64,000 bases of DNA. It comes from Pseudaminobacter soli (ex Li et al. 2025) (GTDB lineage: Bacteria; Pseudomonadota; Alphaproteobacteria; Rhizobiales; Rhizobiaceae). The number at the start of each line of letters is the position of its first letter. Position 1 is the stretch's first letter. Made by a program: the position numbers and the translations under genes. The notes below the pieces were generated by a model that saw only the letters and a program-made list of their open reading frames with translations, searched no databases and had not been told where the DNA came from. Below are positions 26,228-34,649 of the stretch, one piece after another. The DNA is taken from the NCBI RefSeq assembly GCF_003012705.1, contig NZ_PXYL01000012.1, forward strand, positions 1-64,000, given 5' to 3'.

Positions 26228-27493
26228 TCACGCCCGCGCCGCCTCGGCGCTTTCCTTGATCAACCTGTCCAGATGCATGCGGATATGCGCGGCTTCCGCC
26301 GGCGTGTTGGCCAGCGCAATGGCGTGGTCGAAGGCGCAGCGCGCATCGGCCGTGCGCCCAAGCTGCATGAGCAGATAGCCCTTCAGCCCGAAGAAATAAA
26401 AATAGCCCGACAGGCGGTCTTCCAGCGGCTCGACCATGGCGAGCGCCGCTTCCGGTCCGCGCACCTTGGCAACCGCCACGGCACGATTCAGCGTCACCAC
26501 CGGCGACGGCTCCTGCCGCTCCAGCATGGCATAGAGCAGCTCGATCTCGGCCCAGTCCGTGTCTTCCGGCTTCGCCGCACGCGCATGGAGAGCGGCAATC
26601 GCCGCCTGTATGAGATAGGGCCCTGGCTGGCGATGGCGCATCGCCTTGTCGATCAGCGCCAGCCCCTCGGCGATCATGGCGCGGTTCCACAGGGATCGGT
26701 CCTGATCCTCAAGCAGGATGATCGAACCGTCGGCGTCAAACCGAGCAGCGGTGCGTGAATGCTGCAGCAGAAGCAGCGCCGTCAGGCCCATGATTTCCGG
26801 CTCGGTCGGGAAAAGCCTGAGCAGCAGACGCGCGAGCCGGATCGCCTCGTCGCAAAGCGGCGCGCGGCGGTCCGCCTCCTCCACACCGGCCGAGTAGCCC
26901 TCGTTGAAGATCAGGTAGATCATGGCCGCGACTGCCGCCAGCCGCTCGGAACGCTCCACCGCACCCGGCGCCTCGTAAGGCACATCGGCGCGCGCGATGC
27001 GCGCCTTGGCCCGCGTGATGCGCTGTTCCATTGCCGCCTCGCTGACGAGGAAAGCGCGCGCGATCTGTCTGACGCTGAGGCCCGAGACGATGCGCAGCGC
27101 CAGCGCCACCTGCTGCGTGGCCGGCAGATCGGGGTGGCAGCAGATGAACATCAGCCGCAAGATGTCGTCGCGATAGTCGGCGCCGTCCAGCCGCTCGACC
27201 ATCGGCGTCTCGACATCCTCGAGATCCGATACCGTCTCTTCGGGCGGCATCGGCGCCTGCTTGGCCCGCCGCCGCACCGCGTCGATACCGGTGTTGCGGC
27301 CGACGAAGATCAGCCAGGCCGCCGGATCGCGCGGCGGGCCGTTCACCGGCCAGTTCTTCAGCGCCCGCAGGCACGCCTCCTGGAACGCTTCCTCCGCCGC
27401 GTCGAGATCGCGGAAATAGCGGAGAAGCGCGCCGACGACCTGCGGCCGGGCGGCCGTCAGTGCGTCGTCTATCCAGGAGGGGTCGGCGGTCAT
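26228..27493 (-). CDS. ECF RNA polymerase sigma factor with C-terminal TPR-like domain (ECF42-like)
   Basis: The 421-residue protein starts with sigma region 2 (LLRYFRDLDAAEEAFQEACLRALKNW) and region 4 (LPATQQVALALRIVSGLSVRQIARAFLVSEAAMEQRITRAKARI), followed by a long helical domain (about 190-421; IYLIFNEGYSAG, LNRAVAVAKV, HRAR-type TPR repeats). This is the build of ECF42/DUF6596 sigma factors, which have no anti-sigma factor and need the C-terminal domain for activity. Its ATG overlaps the stop of the DGPF protein by four bases (ATGA), so the two are made together. It directs RNA polymerase to unknown promoters, often the pair's own. Confidence 0.88.
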   Translation of the reverse strand: MTADPSWIDDALTAARPQVVGALLRYFRDLDAAEEAFQEACLRALKNWPVNGPPRDPAAWLIFVGRNTGIDAVRRRAKQAPMPPEETVSDLEDVETPMVERLDGADYRDDILRLMFICCHPDLPATQQVALALRIVSGLSVRQIARAFLVSEAAMEQRITRAKARIARADVPYEAPGAVERSERLAAVAAMIYLIFNEGYSAGVEEADRRAPLCDEAIRLARLLLRLFPTEPEIMGLTALLLLQHSRTAARFDADGSIILLEDQDRSLWNRAMIAEGLALIDKAMRHRQPGPYLIQAAIAALHARAAKPEDTDWAEIELLYAMLERQEPSPVVTLNRAVAVAKVRGPEAALAMVEPLEDRLSGYFYFFGLKGYLLMQLGRTADARCAFDHAIALANTPAEAAHIRMHLDRLIKESAEAARA

Positions 27494-27864
27494 TCGGTCA
27501 ATGCTCCGGGTCTGAAGATGCTGACGGGCCGGATTTCATAGGCGCCCGGGCCGCGATTTGCGGCCTGCAATTCCTTGGCGATGTCCAGCACCTCGTCGAG
27601 CGTTTCGCAGTCGACGACATAGAAACCGAGGAACTGCTCCTTGGTTTCGGCGAAGGGTCCGTCGATCACCAGCGGCCCATCGCGGCCCTTGCGCAGCGTG
27701 GTGGCGGCGGTGGTAGGCAGAAGTCGCACGACCGGCCCAAGCTTGCCGGCCTCGGCGATCTTCTCCTGCACCGCGCCCAGCCGGGCCATCACCTCGTCGT
27801 CCTCCTGCTTGGTCCAGGAACCGACCACGTCTTCGGAATTGTAGCAAAGGATTGCGTAGAGCAC
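27490..27864 (-). CDS. YciI/DGPF-domain protein
   Basis: A 124-residue protein of the YCII-related family, named after the DGPF motif, seen here as VIDGPFAETKEQFLGFYVVD (Asp68-Phe71). The fold is a ferredoxin-like dimer. Members are almost always paired with an ECF42-type sigma factor, as here (four-base overlap). Function is unknown; a sensing or enzymatic role upstream of the sigma factor has been supposed. Translation starts at GTG 27864, with GGAGG ten bases upstream. Confidence 0.85.
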   Translation of the reverse strand: MLYAILCYNSEDVVGSWTKQEDDEVMARLGAVQEKIAEAGKLGPVVRLLPTTAATTLRKGRDGPLVIDGPFAETKEQFLGFYVVDCETLDEVLDIAKELQAANRGPGAYEIRPVSIFRPGALTE

Positions 27865-27937
27865 CGTGTCCTCCGTCTGAATGAATGACGAATGAGTAAC
27901 GCAATTGCCGACAGGGCGCAGGACAAATCTTCAACCA

Positions 27938-27970
27938 ACAAAAACGCCGGCGGGATTGCTCCGGCCGGCG
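27938..27970 (-). terminator. Rho-independent terminator of tex
   Basis: On the minus strand CGCCGGC (27970-27964) pairs with GCCGGCG (27951-27945), followed directly by TTTTTGTT (27944-27937). It lies 30 bases after the tex stop. Confidence 0.75.
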
Positions 27971-27999
27971 TCGATCCTTTGTCTCACGCCATGCAGCGG

Positions 28000-30327
28000 C
28001 TATTTGCGCTTCATCGCCTCCAGCAGCGCTGCGCCAAAGGCGCCTTGCGAGGCACCGCCGCCCTTCTGCTGCGGGGCCGATTTGAATGACTTGCCGCCAC
28101 CGCCGCGCTGCTGTGAGCGATCGTCACGCGAGCCGCCGCTTGGGCGGGCGCCCGCGCCGTCGTCGTGCTTGCGCATGGTCAGGCTGATGCGCTTGCGCTT
28201 GATGTCGACCTCGACGACGCGAACCTTGACCACGTCGCCCGCCTTCACCACCTCATGCGCATCCTTCACGAAACGGTCGGCCAGCTGCGACAAGTGCACG
28301 AGCCCGTCCTGATGCACGCCGATGTCGACGAAGGCGCCGAAGGCAGCGACGTTAGTCACCGTGCCCTCCAGCATCATGCCGGGCTTCAGGTCCTTGATAT
28401 CGTCGATGCCGTCGGCAAAGGTCGCGGTCTTGAATTCCGGGCGCGGGTCGCGGCCGGGCTTTTCCAGCTCGGCGATGATGTCGCGCACGGTCGGGAGGCC
28501 GAAGCGCTCATCCACGAAAGCGCGCGGATCGACCGCCTTAAGCGCTGCGCTGTCGCCCATCAGCGAGCGCAGGTCGCGGCCGCAGGCGGCGACAATCTTC
28601 TTGGCCACGCCATAGGCTTCCGGGTGCACGGCCGAGGCGTCCAGCGGCTCGGCGCCGTTCGGAATGCGCAGGAAGCCCGCGCATTGCTCGAAGGTGCGCT
28701 GGCCGAGGCGGCTAACCTTCAAAAGGTCCTTGCGGCTGGCGAACGGGCCATTGGCGTTGCGATGCGCCACCACGGCTTCGGCCAGCGATGCGCCAAGGCC
28801 GGACACGCGCGCCAAAAGCGCCGCTGACGCCGTGTTTAGGTCCACGCCCACCGCGTTCACCGCATCCTCCACCACTGCATCGAGCGAGCGGGCGAGGCGG
28901 TACTGATCGACATCGTGCTGATACTGACCGACGCCGATCGACTTCGGCTCGATCTTCACCAGTTCGGCCAGCGGATCCTGCAGGCGTCGTCCGATCGACA
29001 CCGCACCACGCAGCGACACGTCGAGATTGGGGAACTCGGCCGCCGCCGTCTCCGACGCCGAATAGACCGAGGCGCCTGCCTCGCTGACGATGACCTTCAG
29101 CGGCTTGGGCGCGGGCATGGCGGCCAGCATGTCGGCCACGAGCTTTTCAGTCTCGCGGCTTGCCGTGCCGTTACCGATGGCGACCAGCTCGACCTTGTGC
29201 TTGCGGATAAGGCTCGCCAGCTCGGCCTGCGCGCCGCGCACGTCGTTCTTCGGCGGAAAGGGATAGACGGTTGCGGTGTCGAGCAGCTTGCCGGTCTGGT
29301 CGACCACGGCAACCTTGACGCCGGTGCGGATGCCCGGATCGAGACCCATGGTGGCGCGCGAGCCGGCAGGCGCGGCCAGCAACAGGTCCTTCAGATTGCG
29401 GGCAAAGACGCGGATCGCCTCTTCCTCGGATTTTTCGCGCAGCTCGCGCATCAGGTCGAGCGAGAGCGACAGCGAAAGCTTTACGCGCCAGGTCCAACCG
29501 GCTACTTCCGCCAGCCACTGGTCGCCTGCGCCCTGCCGGCCGATGGCGTAGGCCTCGGCGATCATGCGCTCCACCGGCTTCACCGGCGAAGTGTCATCGG
29601 CATCGACTTCGATGTCGAGCGACAGCACTTCCTCGTTGCGGCCGCGCAGCATGGCCAGCGCGCGGTGGCTCGGCACATTGGCCCAGCGTTCGGTGTGGTC
29701 GAAATAGTCGGAGAATTTCGCGCCGGCGTCCTGCTTGCCGTCCACCACCTTGGCGCGCAGGAAGGCGCGCTCCTTCATGTGGTTGCGCAGGCGGCCGACG
29801 AGGTCGGCGTTTTCGGCGAATTGCTCGGAGATGATGTCGCGCGCGCCGTCCAGCGCCGTCTTCACGTCCGGCACGTCGTCGGTGATGTAGGTTTGAGCCA
29901 GTTCGGCCGGCACCGCTGCTCGATCGGCCAGGATCGCCTCGGCCAGCGGCCCCAGCCCGCGCTCGCGGGCGATCTCGGCGCGGGTGCGACGCTTTGGCTT
30001 GTAGGGCAGATAAAGGTCTTCCAGCTCGGCCTTGGTGGTGACGACTGCGATGGCCGCCTCCAGCTCGTCGGTCAGCTTGCCCTGGCTGCGGATCGATTCG
30101 AGAATCGTCGTCCGGCGCGCATCCATCTCGCGCACATAGATCAGCCGCTCGGCCAGATTGCGCAGCTGCGTGTCGTCGAGGCCGCCGGTGACTTCCTTGC
30201 GGTAGCGGGCGATGAAGGGAACGGTCGCGCCCTCGTCCAAAAGCCCGATGGCCGCTGCGGCCTGGTCGGGTCTGGCGTTGATGTCGGGCGCGATGAGCGC
30301 GGCAATGCGTTGAATGTCTGCGGCCAT
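28000..30327 (-). CDS. tex: Tex-family RNA-binding transcription accessory protein
   Basis: The 775-residue protein has the full Tex order: N-terminal helical region with [23 protein letters not shown], YqgF-like RNase H domain ([17 protein letters not shown]), helix-hairpin-helix pairs ([40 protein letters not shown]) and a C-terminal S1 domain ([29 protein letters not shown]). The last 50 residues are Gly/Arg/Ser-rich. It binds nucleic acids and affects transcription and stress survival. The frame is open to 30774, but ATG 30327 gives the standard N-terminus. Confidence 0.93.
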   Translation of the reverse strand: MAADIQRIAALIAPDINARPDQAAAAIGLLDEGATVPFIARYRKEVTGGLDDTQLRNLAERLIYVREMDARRTTILESIRSQGKLTDELEAAIAVVTTKAELEDLYLPYKPKRRTRAEIARERGLGPLAEAILADRAAVPAELAQTYITDDVPDVKTALDGARDIISEQFAENADLVGRLRNHMKERAFLRAKVVDGKQDAGAKFSDYFDHTERWANVPSHRALAMLRGRNEEVLSLDIEVDADDTSPVKPVERMIAEAYAIGRQGAGDQWLAEVAGWTWRVKLSLSLSLDLMRELREKSEEEAIRVFARNLKDLLLAAPAGSRATMGLDPGIRTGVKVAVVDQTGKLLDTATVYPFPPKNDVRGAQAELASLIRKHKVELVAIGNGTASRETEKLVADMLAAMPAPKPLKVIVSEAGASVYSASETAAAEFPNLDVSLRGAVSIGRRLQDPLAELVKIEPKSIGVGQYQHDVDQYRLARSLDAVVEDAVNAVGVDLNTASAALLARVSGLGASLAEAVVAHRNANGPFASRKDLLKVSRLGQRTFEQCAGFLRIPNGAEPLDASAVHPEAYGVAKKIVAACGRDLRSLMGDSAALKAVDPRAFVDERFGLPTVRDIIAELEKPGRDPRPEFKTATFADGIDDIKDLKPGMMLEGTVTNVAAFGAFVDIGVHQDGLVHLSQLADRFVKDAHEVVKAGDVVKVRVVEVDIKRKRISLTMRKHDDGAGARPSGGSRDDRSQQRGGGGKSFKSAPQQKGGGASQGAFGAALLEAMKRK

Positions 30328-30607
30328 GTCGTTTCCAGTGTCGGTAGGCGGCGACCATAGGTCCGATCGCGCCACCATGCCAATCGCCGAAGATGGCGGC
30401 GAAAACTGGGTCCACAGGAAAGCCATCCACAGCTTTGAGGCCAGGTTTGCCGGGCCGGACCTGCGCCGCGATCGCTCCAACGCCATCCTCTTGAGTTCAG
30501 CGCGAGCAGACCTCGGCTCAATTGTCGCTGGCAGCGACGATTCAATCTGGCCGCGAAAGGTTCTATAGTTCGCAGCAACCAGTCGAGGAACAATCGAGGA
30601 GGCCGCC

Positions 30608-30961
30608 ATGCATAGCGACCGTTTTCTTCTAGGCGCAGGCGGGCTCGCCGGCGCGGCCGGCGTGGTGGTGGCAGCCTTGGCCACGCACGCGGGCGGCGCG
30701 CATATGCAAACCGCCTCGAACTTCCTGCTGATGACAGCGCCCGCACTTCTGGCCATCGGCCTCATGGCGACCACCAGGCTGCTGCGCTTTTCCGGATTCG
30801 TGCTGCTGGCCGGTCTGATTCTGTTCGCCGGCGACCTTCTGGCCCGCGACTATCTGGGCGACCGGCTGTTTCCCTATGCCGCGCCGATCGGCGGGACGCT
30901 GCTGATCCTGGGCTGGCTGCTGGTCTTCATCTCGGCCTTCCTGCGGCCGCAACGCGGCTGA
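30608..30961 (+). CDS. DUF423 small membrane protein
   Basis: A 117-residue protein with four membrane helices, of the DUF423 family (YgdD; TMEM256 in animals). The family pattern [35 protein letters not shown] and [12 protein letters not shown] ... [15 protein letters not shown] is complete. Function is unknown. GAGGAGG precedes the ATG by seven bases. It is convergent with the LuxR-type gene, 15 bases apart. Confidence 0.85.
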   Translation: MHSDRFLLGAGGLAGAAGVVVAALATHAGGAHMQTASNFLLMTAPALLAIGLMATTRLLRFSGFVLLAGLILFAGDLLARDYLGDRLFPYAAPIGGTLLILGWLLVFISAFLRPQRG

Positions 30962-30976
30962 ACCTAGCGCGCCAAC

Positions 30977-31618
30977 CTACCGGAATCGCGTGAGCAGAAG
31001 CACCAGTTCGGCCTGGCGGGTCGTGTCGGTCTTGCGGAAGATGGCCTTCAGGCGGCTTCGGGCCGTCTCATAGGTGATGCCTTCCTCGACAGCGGCGTTG
31101 CGCAGCGAATTACCTGCGGCGAGCCTCGTCGCCAACCGGGCTTCCGCGCTTGTCAGCCCAAAGGCTTCGCAGAGGGGTTCCTCGCAGGTCGCGAGCGCGT
31201 CCGGCGCCTCGATGACCAGTATGGCGACCGGTGCTCCCCAAGAAAGGGAACCGGCGTCCACGATCGAGATTCCGTGCGCAACAAGAGTCGTTCCGTCCTT
31301 GCATGTGAGCCTGGCGACCGCCGGCGGCGCGTCGTCGCAAAACGGCTGGGATGCGGTGGTCAGCGCCGACAGCACGGCCTGGAAGGCTAGGTCTTCTTCC
31401 CGCCTGGCAGCACGCATTCTGCCGTCGACGACGACGATTGCATCGTAGATCAGCTTCTGGAACTGCGGCGTCGGCGAGAGCATCCCTCCGGTCGGGCCGA
31501 TGAGACAAAGCGCCAGCCCGGCCGTGCTGAGCACCCGGGCACCCTCGTTCTGGTTTGCCAGCGATGTGGTGAGCAGCCTCCCGTAAGATTGTCGGAAGTT
31601 CCGCGCCAAATGAACCAT
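30977..31618 (-). CDS. LuxR-type HTH regulator, short at the N-terminus
   Basis: The C-terminal 65 residues form a LuxR-type helix-turn-helix (FGLTSAEARLATRLAAGNSLRNAAVEEGITYETARSRLKAIFRKTDT). The middle is the same PAS-like region as in the divergent neighbour at 31912. Compared with that 374-residue relative, about 150 N-terminal residues are missing. ATG 31618 has AAGGGGA four bases upstream and is used here; the frame is open to a GTG at 31741, and those residues could be a remnant of the lost domain. So the gene may be a decayed or a shortened, perhaps ligand-blind regulator. Confidence 0.65.
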   Translation of the reverse strand: MVHLARNFRQSYGRLLTTSLANQNEGARVLSTAGLALCLIGPTGGMLSPTPQFQKLIYDAIVVVDGRMRAARREEDLAFQAVLSALTTASQPFCDDAPPAVARLTCKDGTTLVAHGISIVDAGSLSWGAPVAILVIEAPDALATCEEPLCEAFGLTSAEARLATRLAAGNSLRNAAVEEGITYETARSRLKAIFRKTDTTRQAELVLLLTRFR

Positions 31619-31911
31619 TTCGTCCCCTTGCGCCGCCGCCACGGCGCCCCCTGCCAGAATCGCGGGCACACGTCCCATCGACGCTTCATCATGCCCAATA
31701 TAGGAACAGAAAAACTCACCCGTGCGGGTGAGATGCGGCACGCATTGCCGAAATGCGGCATATCCTTCGCCGAGGTTGTCAAATCGGCGACGGCAAAGCT
31801 ATCCTCGCTCTTGCCGGCCCTGGTTGGAGCCTACCGGCGAGGGGGATTGCGAAGGCGGCAGCAGACCCATAACTGGATTTTCGTCGGCTTACCTGCCGCA
31901 GCCGGCCGAAC

Positions 31912-33036
31912 ATGGTGCGCCGCGTGGACCGAACGAGCGTCAACGACGACGAACTGATCGACCTGATCTACGCCTCGCTACTCGGCGAAGCGTCGTGGCA
32001 GCAGTTTCTCGACCGGCTGAGCGAGGGGCTGCCGGACGGCGCCTCCACGCTGTTTTTCCATGACGCCCACAAGAATGTCGGCGGCATATCGTTGAGCACC
32101 GGCTTCAGCGAAGAGGCGCTGGCCGACTATGGCGCCCACTATGCCAGCGTCAATCCAATGATGAAGGGGGCAACCACCCGGCCGCTCGGGCTCGGCGTGC
32201 TGGCCGAGCAAATGTATGCCCGCGACAAGCTCGTGAAGTCGGAATACTACGGCGACTTCATGCGCGCGAACGGCCTGGAGAGCGCGGTTGGCGTCACCAT
32301 TTACCGCGAGAACGGCTGCTCCTTTGTGCTCAGCACACTGACCAGCAGTGCCGATCTCGAGATTAATCGCCCCGCAGCCGACCGTCTGTCGCGGCTTGCG
32401 CCGCATCTGCAGCGCGCCTTCCGGCACTATCGCGCCGGGCCTTTCCAAAAGGCGGTGACCGAGATCGGCGGCTCGCTGTTCGACGCCATCGACGTCGGGC
32501 TGGTCCTCGTAGGAAGCGGCATGCAGGTTAAGACGGCGTCGGCCACCGGCGAACGCATGCTGGCAGACGGCACCGCAATCGGCACCTCGCCGCTCGGCGC
32601 GCTGACGCTCCGTTCCTCGGAAGCGACATCGCTATTGCGCACGATGCTAGAGACGGGCTTCGAAGGCCAGACAGTGCAGAGCCTGTTCATCGGCCCGTTC
32701 AAGCTCACCTTCATCCTTGTGCAGAAGGACCGCATCTCGACCTATTTCGAGGGACCGACGGCGATCGTGCTGGTCGAGCCGCCCCATGCCGGCAGCCGGG
32801 CGGTGGATTTCGAGCACCTGGCCCGCGCCTACAAGCTGACGGCCGCGGAAATGCGCGCGATGACCGGCATCGTGCTTGGACGCTCCATCGACGAGATCGC
32901 CGCCGATGCGGGCCTCTCGCGCGAGACGATCCGCACCCAGCTCAAGAATGTCTACGGCAAGACCGGCGCGACCGGGCAAGCCGATCTGGTCCGCCTCGCC
33001 GCGCGTGCGAGCAACATTTCGTCCATGCGCCAGTGA
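31912..33036 (+). CDS. LuxR-type HTH transcriptional regulator
   Basis: A 374-residue regulator. Residues about 10-150 are an N-terminal sensor domain (DLIYASLLGEASWQQFLDRL ... GATTRPLGLGVLAEQM ... EYYGDFMRANGLESAVGVTIYR) of the autoinducer-binding-like type frequent in rhizobia; the middle part is PAS-like; the last 65 residues are the helix-turn-helix (YKLTAAEMRAMTGIVLGRSIDEIAADAGLSRETIRTQLKNVYGKT). The ligand is unknown and no luxI-type synthase is nearby. It is divergent from the shortened relative, with shared upstream DNA (31742-31911). No clear ribosome binding site precedes the ATG. Confidence 0.82.
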   Translation: MVRRVDRTSVNDDELIDLIYASLLGEASWQQFLDRLSEGLPDGASTLFFHDAHKNVGGISLSTGFSEEALADYGAHYASVNPMMKGATTRPLGLGVLAEQMYARDKLVKSEYYGDFMRANGLESAVGVTIYRENGCSFVLSTLTSSADLEINRPAADRLSRLAPHLQRAFRHYRAGPFQKAVTEIGGSLFDAIDVGLVLVGSGMQVKTASATGERMLADGTAIGTSPLGALTLRSSEATSLLRTMLETGFEGQTVQSLFIGPFKLTFILVQKDRISTYFEGPTAIVLVEPPHAGSRAVDFEHLARAYKLTAAEMRAMTGIVLGRSIDEIAADAGLSRETIRTQLKNVYGKTGATGQADLVRLAARASNISSMRQ

Positions 33037-33094
33037 GCGATGCCGCCTTCCCTATCATTGGGGACGCGGACTCATCCTCCAACTTGATCCGATG

Positions 33095-34648
33095 CTACAG
33101 CGTCGCGATTGTCTTCAGCGCGCCGTCGAGCATGGTGCCCTTCTCGTCCTTTAGCGCGGCTTCGCGCAGGCGGCGAAGCCAGTCGGCGGCGTCCGGGCGT
33201 CCCTCGAGCAGCGGCAGGCCGGAAAGCACGCGGTCGAATTTCGACTGCGCGCGCACATGGGTGTCGCTGTAGCCCTTTATCAGGCGGCGGCAGTTGATGA
33301 TCTCCACCGCCAGCGCATAGTCGCTGGCCACGCGATCCAGCGCCTGCTTGTACCAGCGCTCCAGATGCTCGGCCTCGACCTTGTGGCGCAAGAGCTTGCG
33401 CCGCCAGCGCCGCAATCCGCCGATGAACCAGAGCGCCGCAAAGCCGGCAAAGCTGTCGGTGCGAACGCGCCGGCCATGATTGATGCGGCGGTCGAGCCAG
33501 CCGGCCAGCTTCGGCCGGCTCTCGATATAGCTGCCCAGCGCCGCCGGCATGGTGCCGCAGAATTCCTCGATGCGCGGGTGGAAATATTCGGTCACCTGCA
33601 GGATGTTGCCGTCCTTGACGCCGACCTCCTTGCGCACGCGCCGGTCGCGGGTCGAGCGCGTCTTCAGGTCGGCCACGCGGATCATGTCGTCGTAGCACAT
33701 GGCGTTGGCGACGTGCTTGGCTGCCGCGATCGAGAGCGCGTATTCGCGCCCCACATCATCCAGCTTCAGCGCCTGGTCGACGCGGTCGAGATATTCCGCG
33801 CCATAGGCAAGGTCCTGATAGTCGACCACCTTCTGCAGGCCACGCCCGGCCATGTCGCGCACAGCCTCGGGATAGGCATCGACACGCGCTCGCAGCGCCT
33901 GCCAGCCCATTATCAATCTATCGGGACCCGTCACGCCGTGGGAAGAAATCTTCACCGACTGGGCCGGAGCGGCGTCGGGCTGGATGCCCTCCTCGACAAG
34001 GCGGCGCGTGCGCTCATAAGCGCCGGCAAAGGCCGCAAGGCTCGCCTTCACGCCGCGGCCGGAAGCGCGGATCGTCTCCTCATAGGTTTCGCGCGGGAAC
34101 GGCAGCGCACCGGAGCCCGCCAGCGCACCGAAGAGGCTCGACGAGATCACCGAGCCGGCATCGACGGCAACCTTTTCCATATCGAAGGCGACAAGCCGCT
34201 TCGACGCCTGTTCGGCCGCCGCGCGCACCTTTTCCGACGAGGCGCGGCCGTCGCCCGGCTCGATCTTCTCCGACACCGCAGCAATGCGGTGCGAGGAGGC
34301 GATCAGTGTCGTCCGGTCGGGCGTCACGAAACCGCGCATGACGGCTCGGCCGGCTTCCATCAACTCGGCGGCGATCAGGATGTCGACGTCGCCCTGCGCC
34401 GGCGACAGCGCGAAGATCGGTCGGCGGCCGGTGTCGCGGCACATCTCGACATAATAGATCGTAGCACCCGTGCGCTGGGCGACGCCGGCAACCGAGGTCG
34501 ACTGCGCCAGATAGCCGTTGCGTTCGGCGACGTCGGTGATCCAGTCGGTGAGCACGCCGCCACCCTGCCCGCCAACGGCGAGCGCGGCCAGCTTGATGAT
34601 GCCGCCATCGGCGGCGAGCTTCGGGGTCTTCGGAGCCAGAACTGTCAT
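33095..34648 (-). CDS. iorB: Indolepyruvate ferredoxin oxidoreductase, beta subunit
   Basis: The 517-residue subunit starts with the pyruvate ferredoxin oxidoreductase gamma-like domain (LAALAVGGQGGGVLTDWITDVAE, with STSVAGVAQRTGATIYYVEM) and continues into a C-terminal DUF6537-type region (from about 225) found in aerobic proteobacteria. With IorA it converts indolepyruvate or other aryl-pyruvates and CoA to the acyl-CoA, reducing ferredoxin. The ATG at 34648 starts one base after the iorA stop, so the two are coupled. Last gene of the four-gene minus-strand run. Confidence 0.9.
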   Translation of the reverse strand: MTVLAPKTPKLAADGGIIKLAALAVGGQGGGVLTDWITDVAERNGYLAQSTSVAGVAQRTGATIYYVEMCRDTGRRPIFALSPAQGDVDILIAAELMEAGRAVMRGFVTPDRTTLIASSHRIAAVSEKIEPGDGRASSEKVRAAAEQASKRLVAFDMEKVAVDAGSVISSSLFGALAGSGALPFPRETYEETIRASGRGVKASLAAFAGAYERTRRLVEEGIQPDAAPAQSVKISSHGVTGPDRLIMGWQALRARVDAYPEAVRDMAGRGLQKVVDYQDLAYGAEYLDRVDQALKLDDVGREYALSIAAAKHVANAMCYDDMIRVADLKTRSTRDRRVRKEVGVKDGNILQVTEYFHPRIEEFCGTMPAALGSYIESRPKLAGWLDRRINHGRRVRTDSFAGFAALWFIGGLRRWRRKLLRHKVEAEHLERWYKQALDRVASDYALAVEIINCRRLIKGYSDTHVRAQSKFDRVLSGLPLLEGRPDAADWLRRLREAALKDEKGTMLDGALKTIATL

Positions 34649-34649
34649 G

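Noticed and set aside
28915-30360. 481-codon plus-strand frame opposite tex
   Set aside because: Shadow of tex; low-complexity Gly/Arg/His composition.
5821-33066. Near-identical 17-base stretch CCCTATCATTxGGGACG at about 5,821 and 33,050
   Set aside because: With 64 kb a few such matches are expected by chance; flanks do not match and no repeat structure follows.
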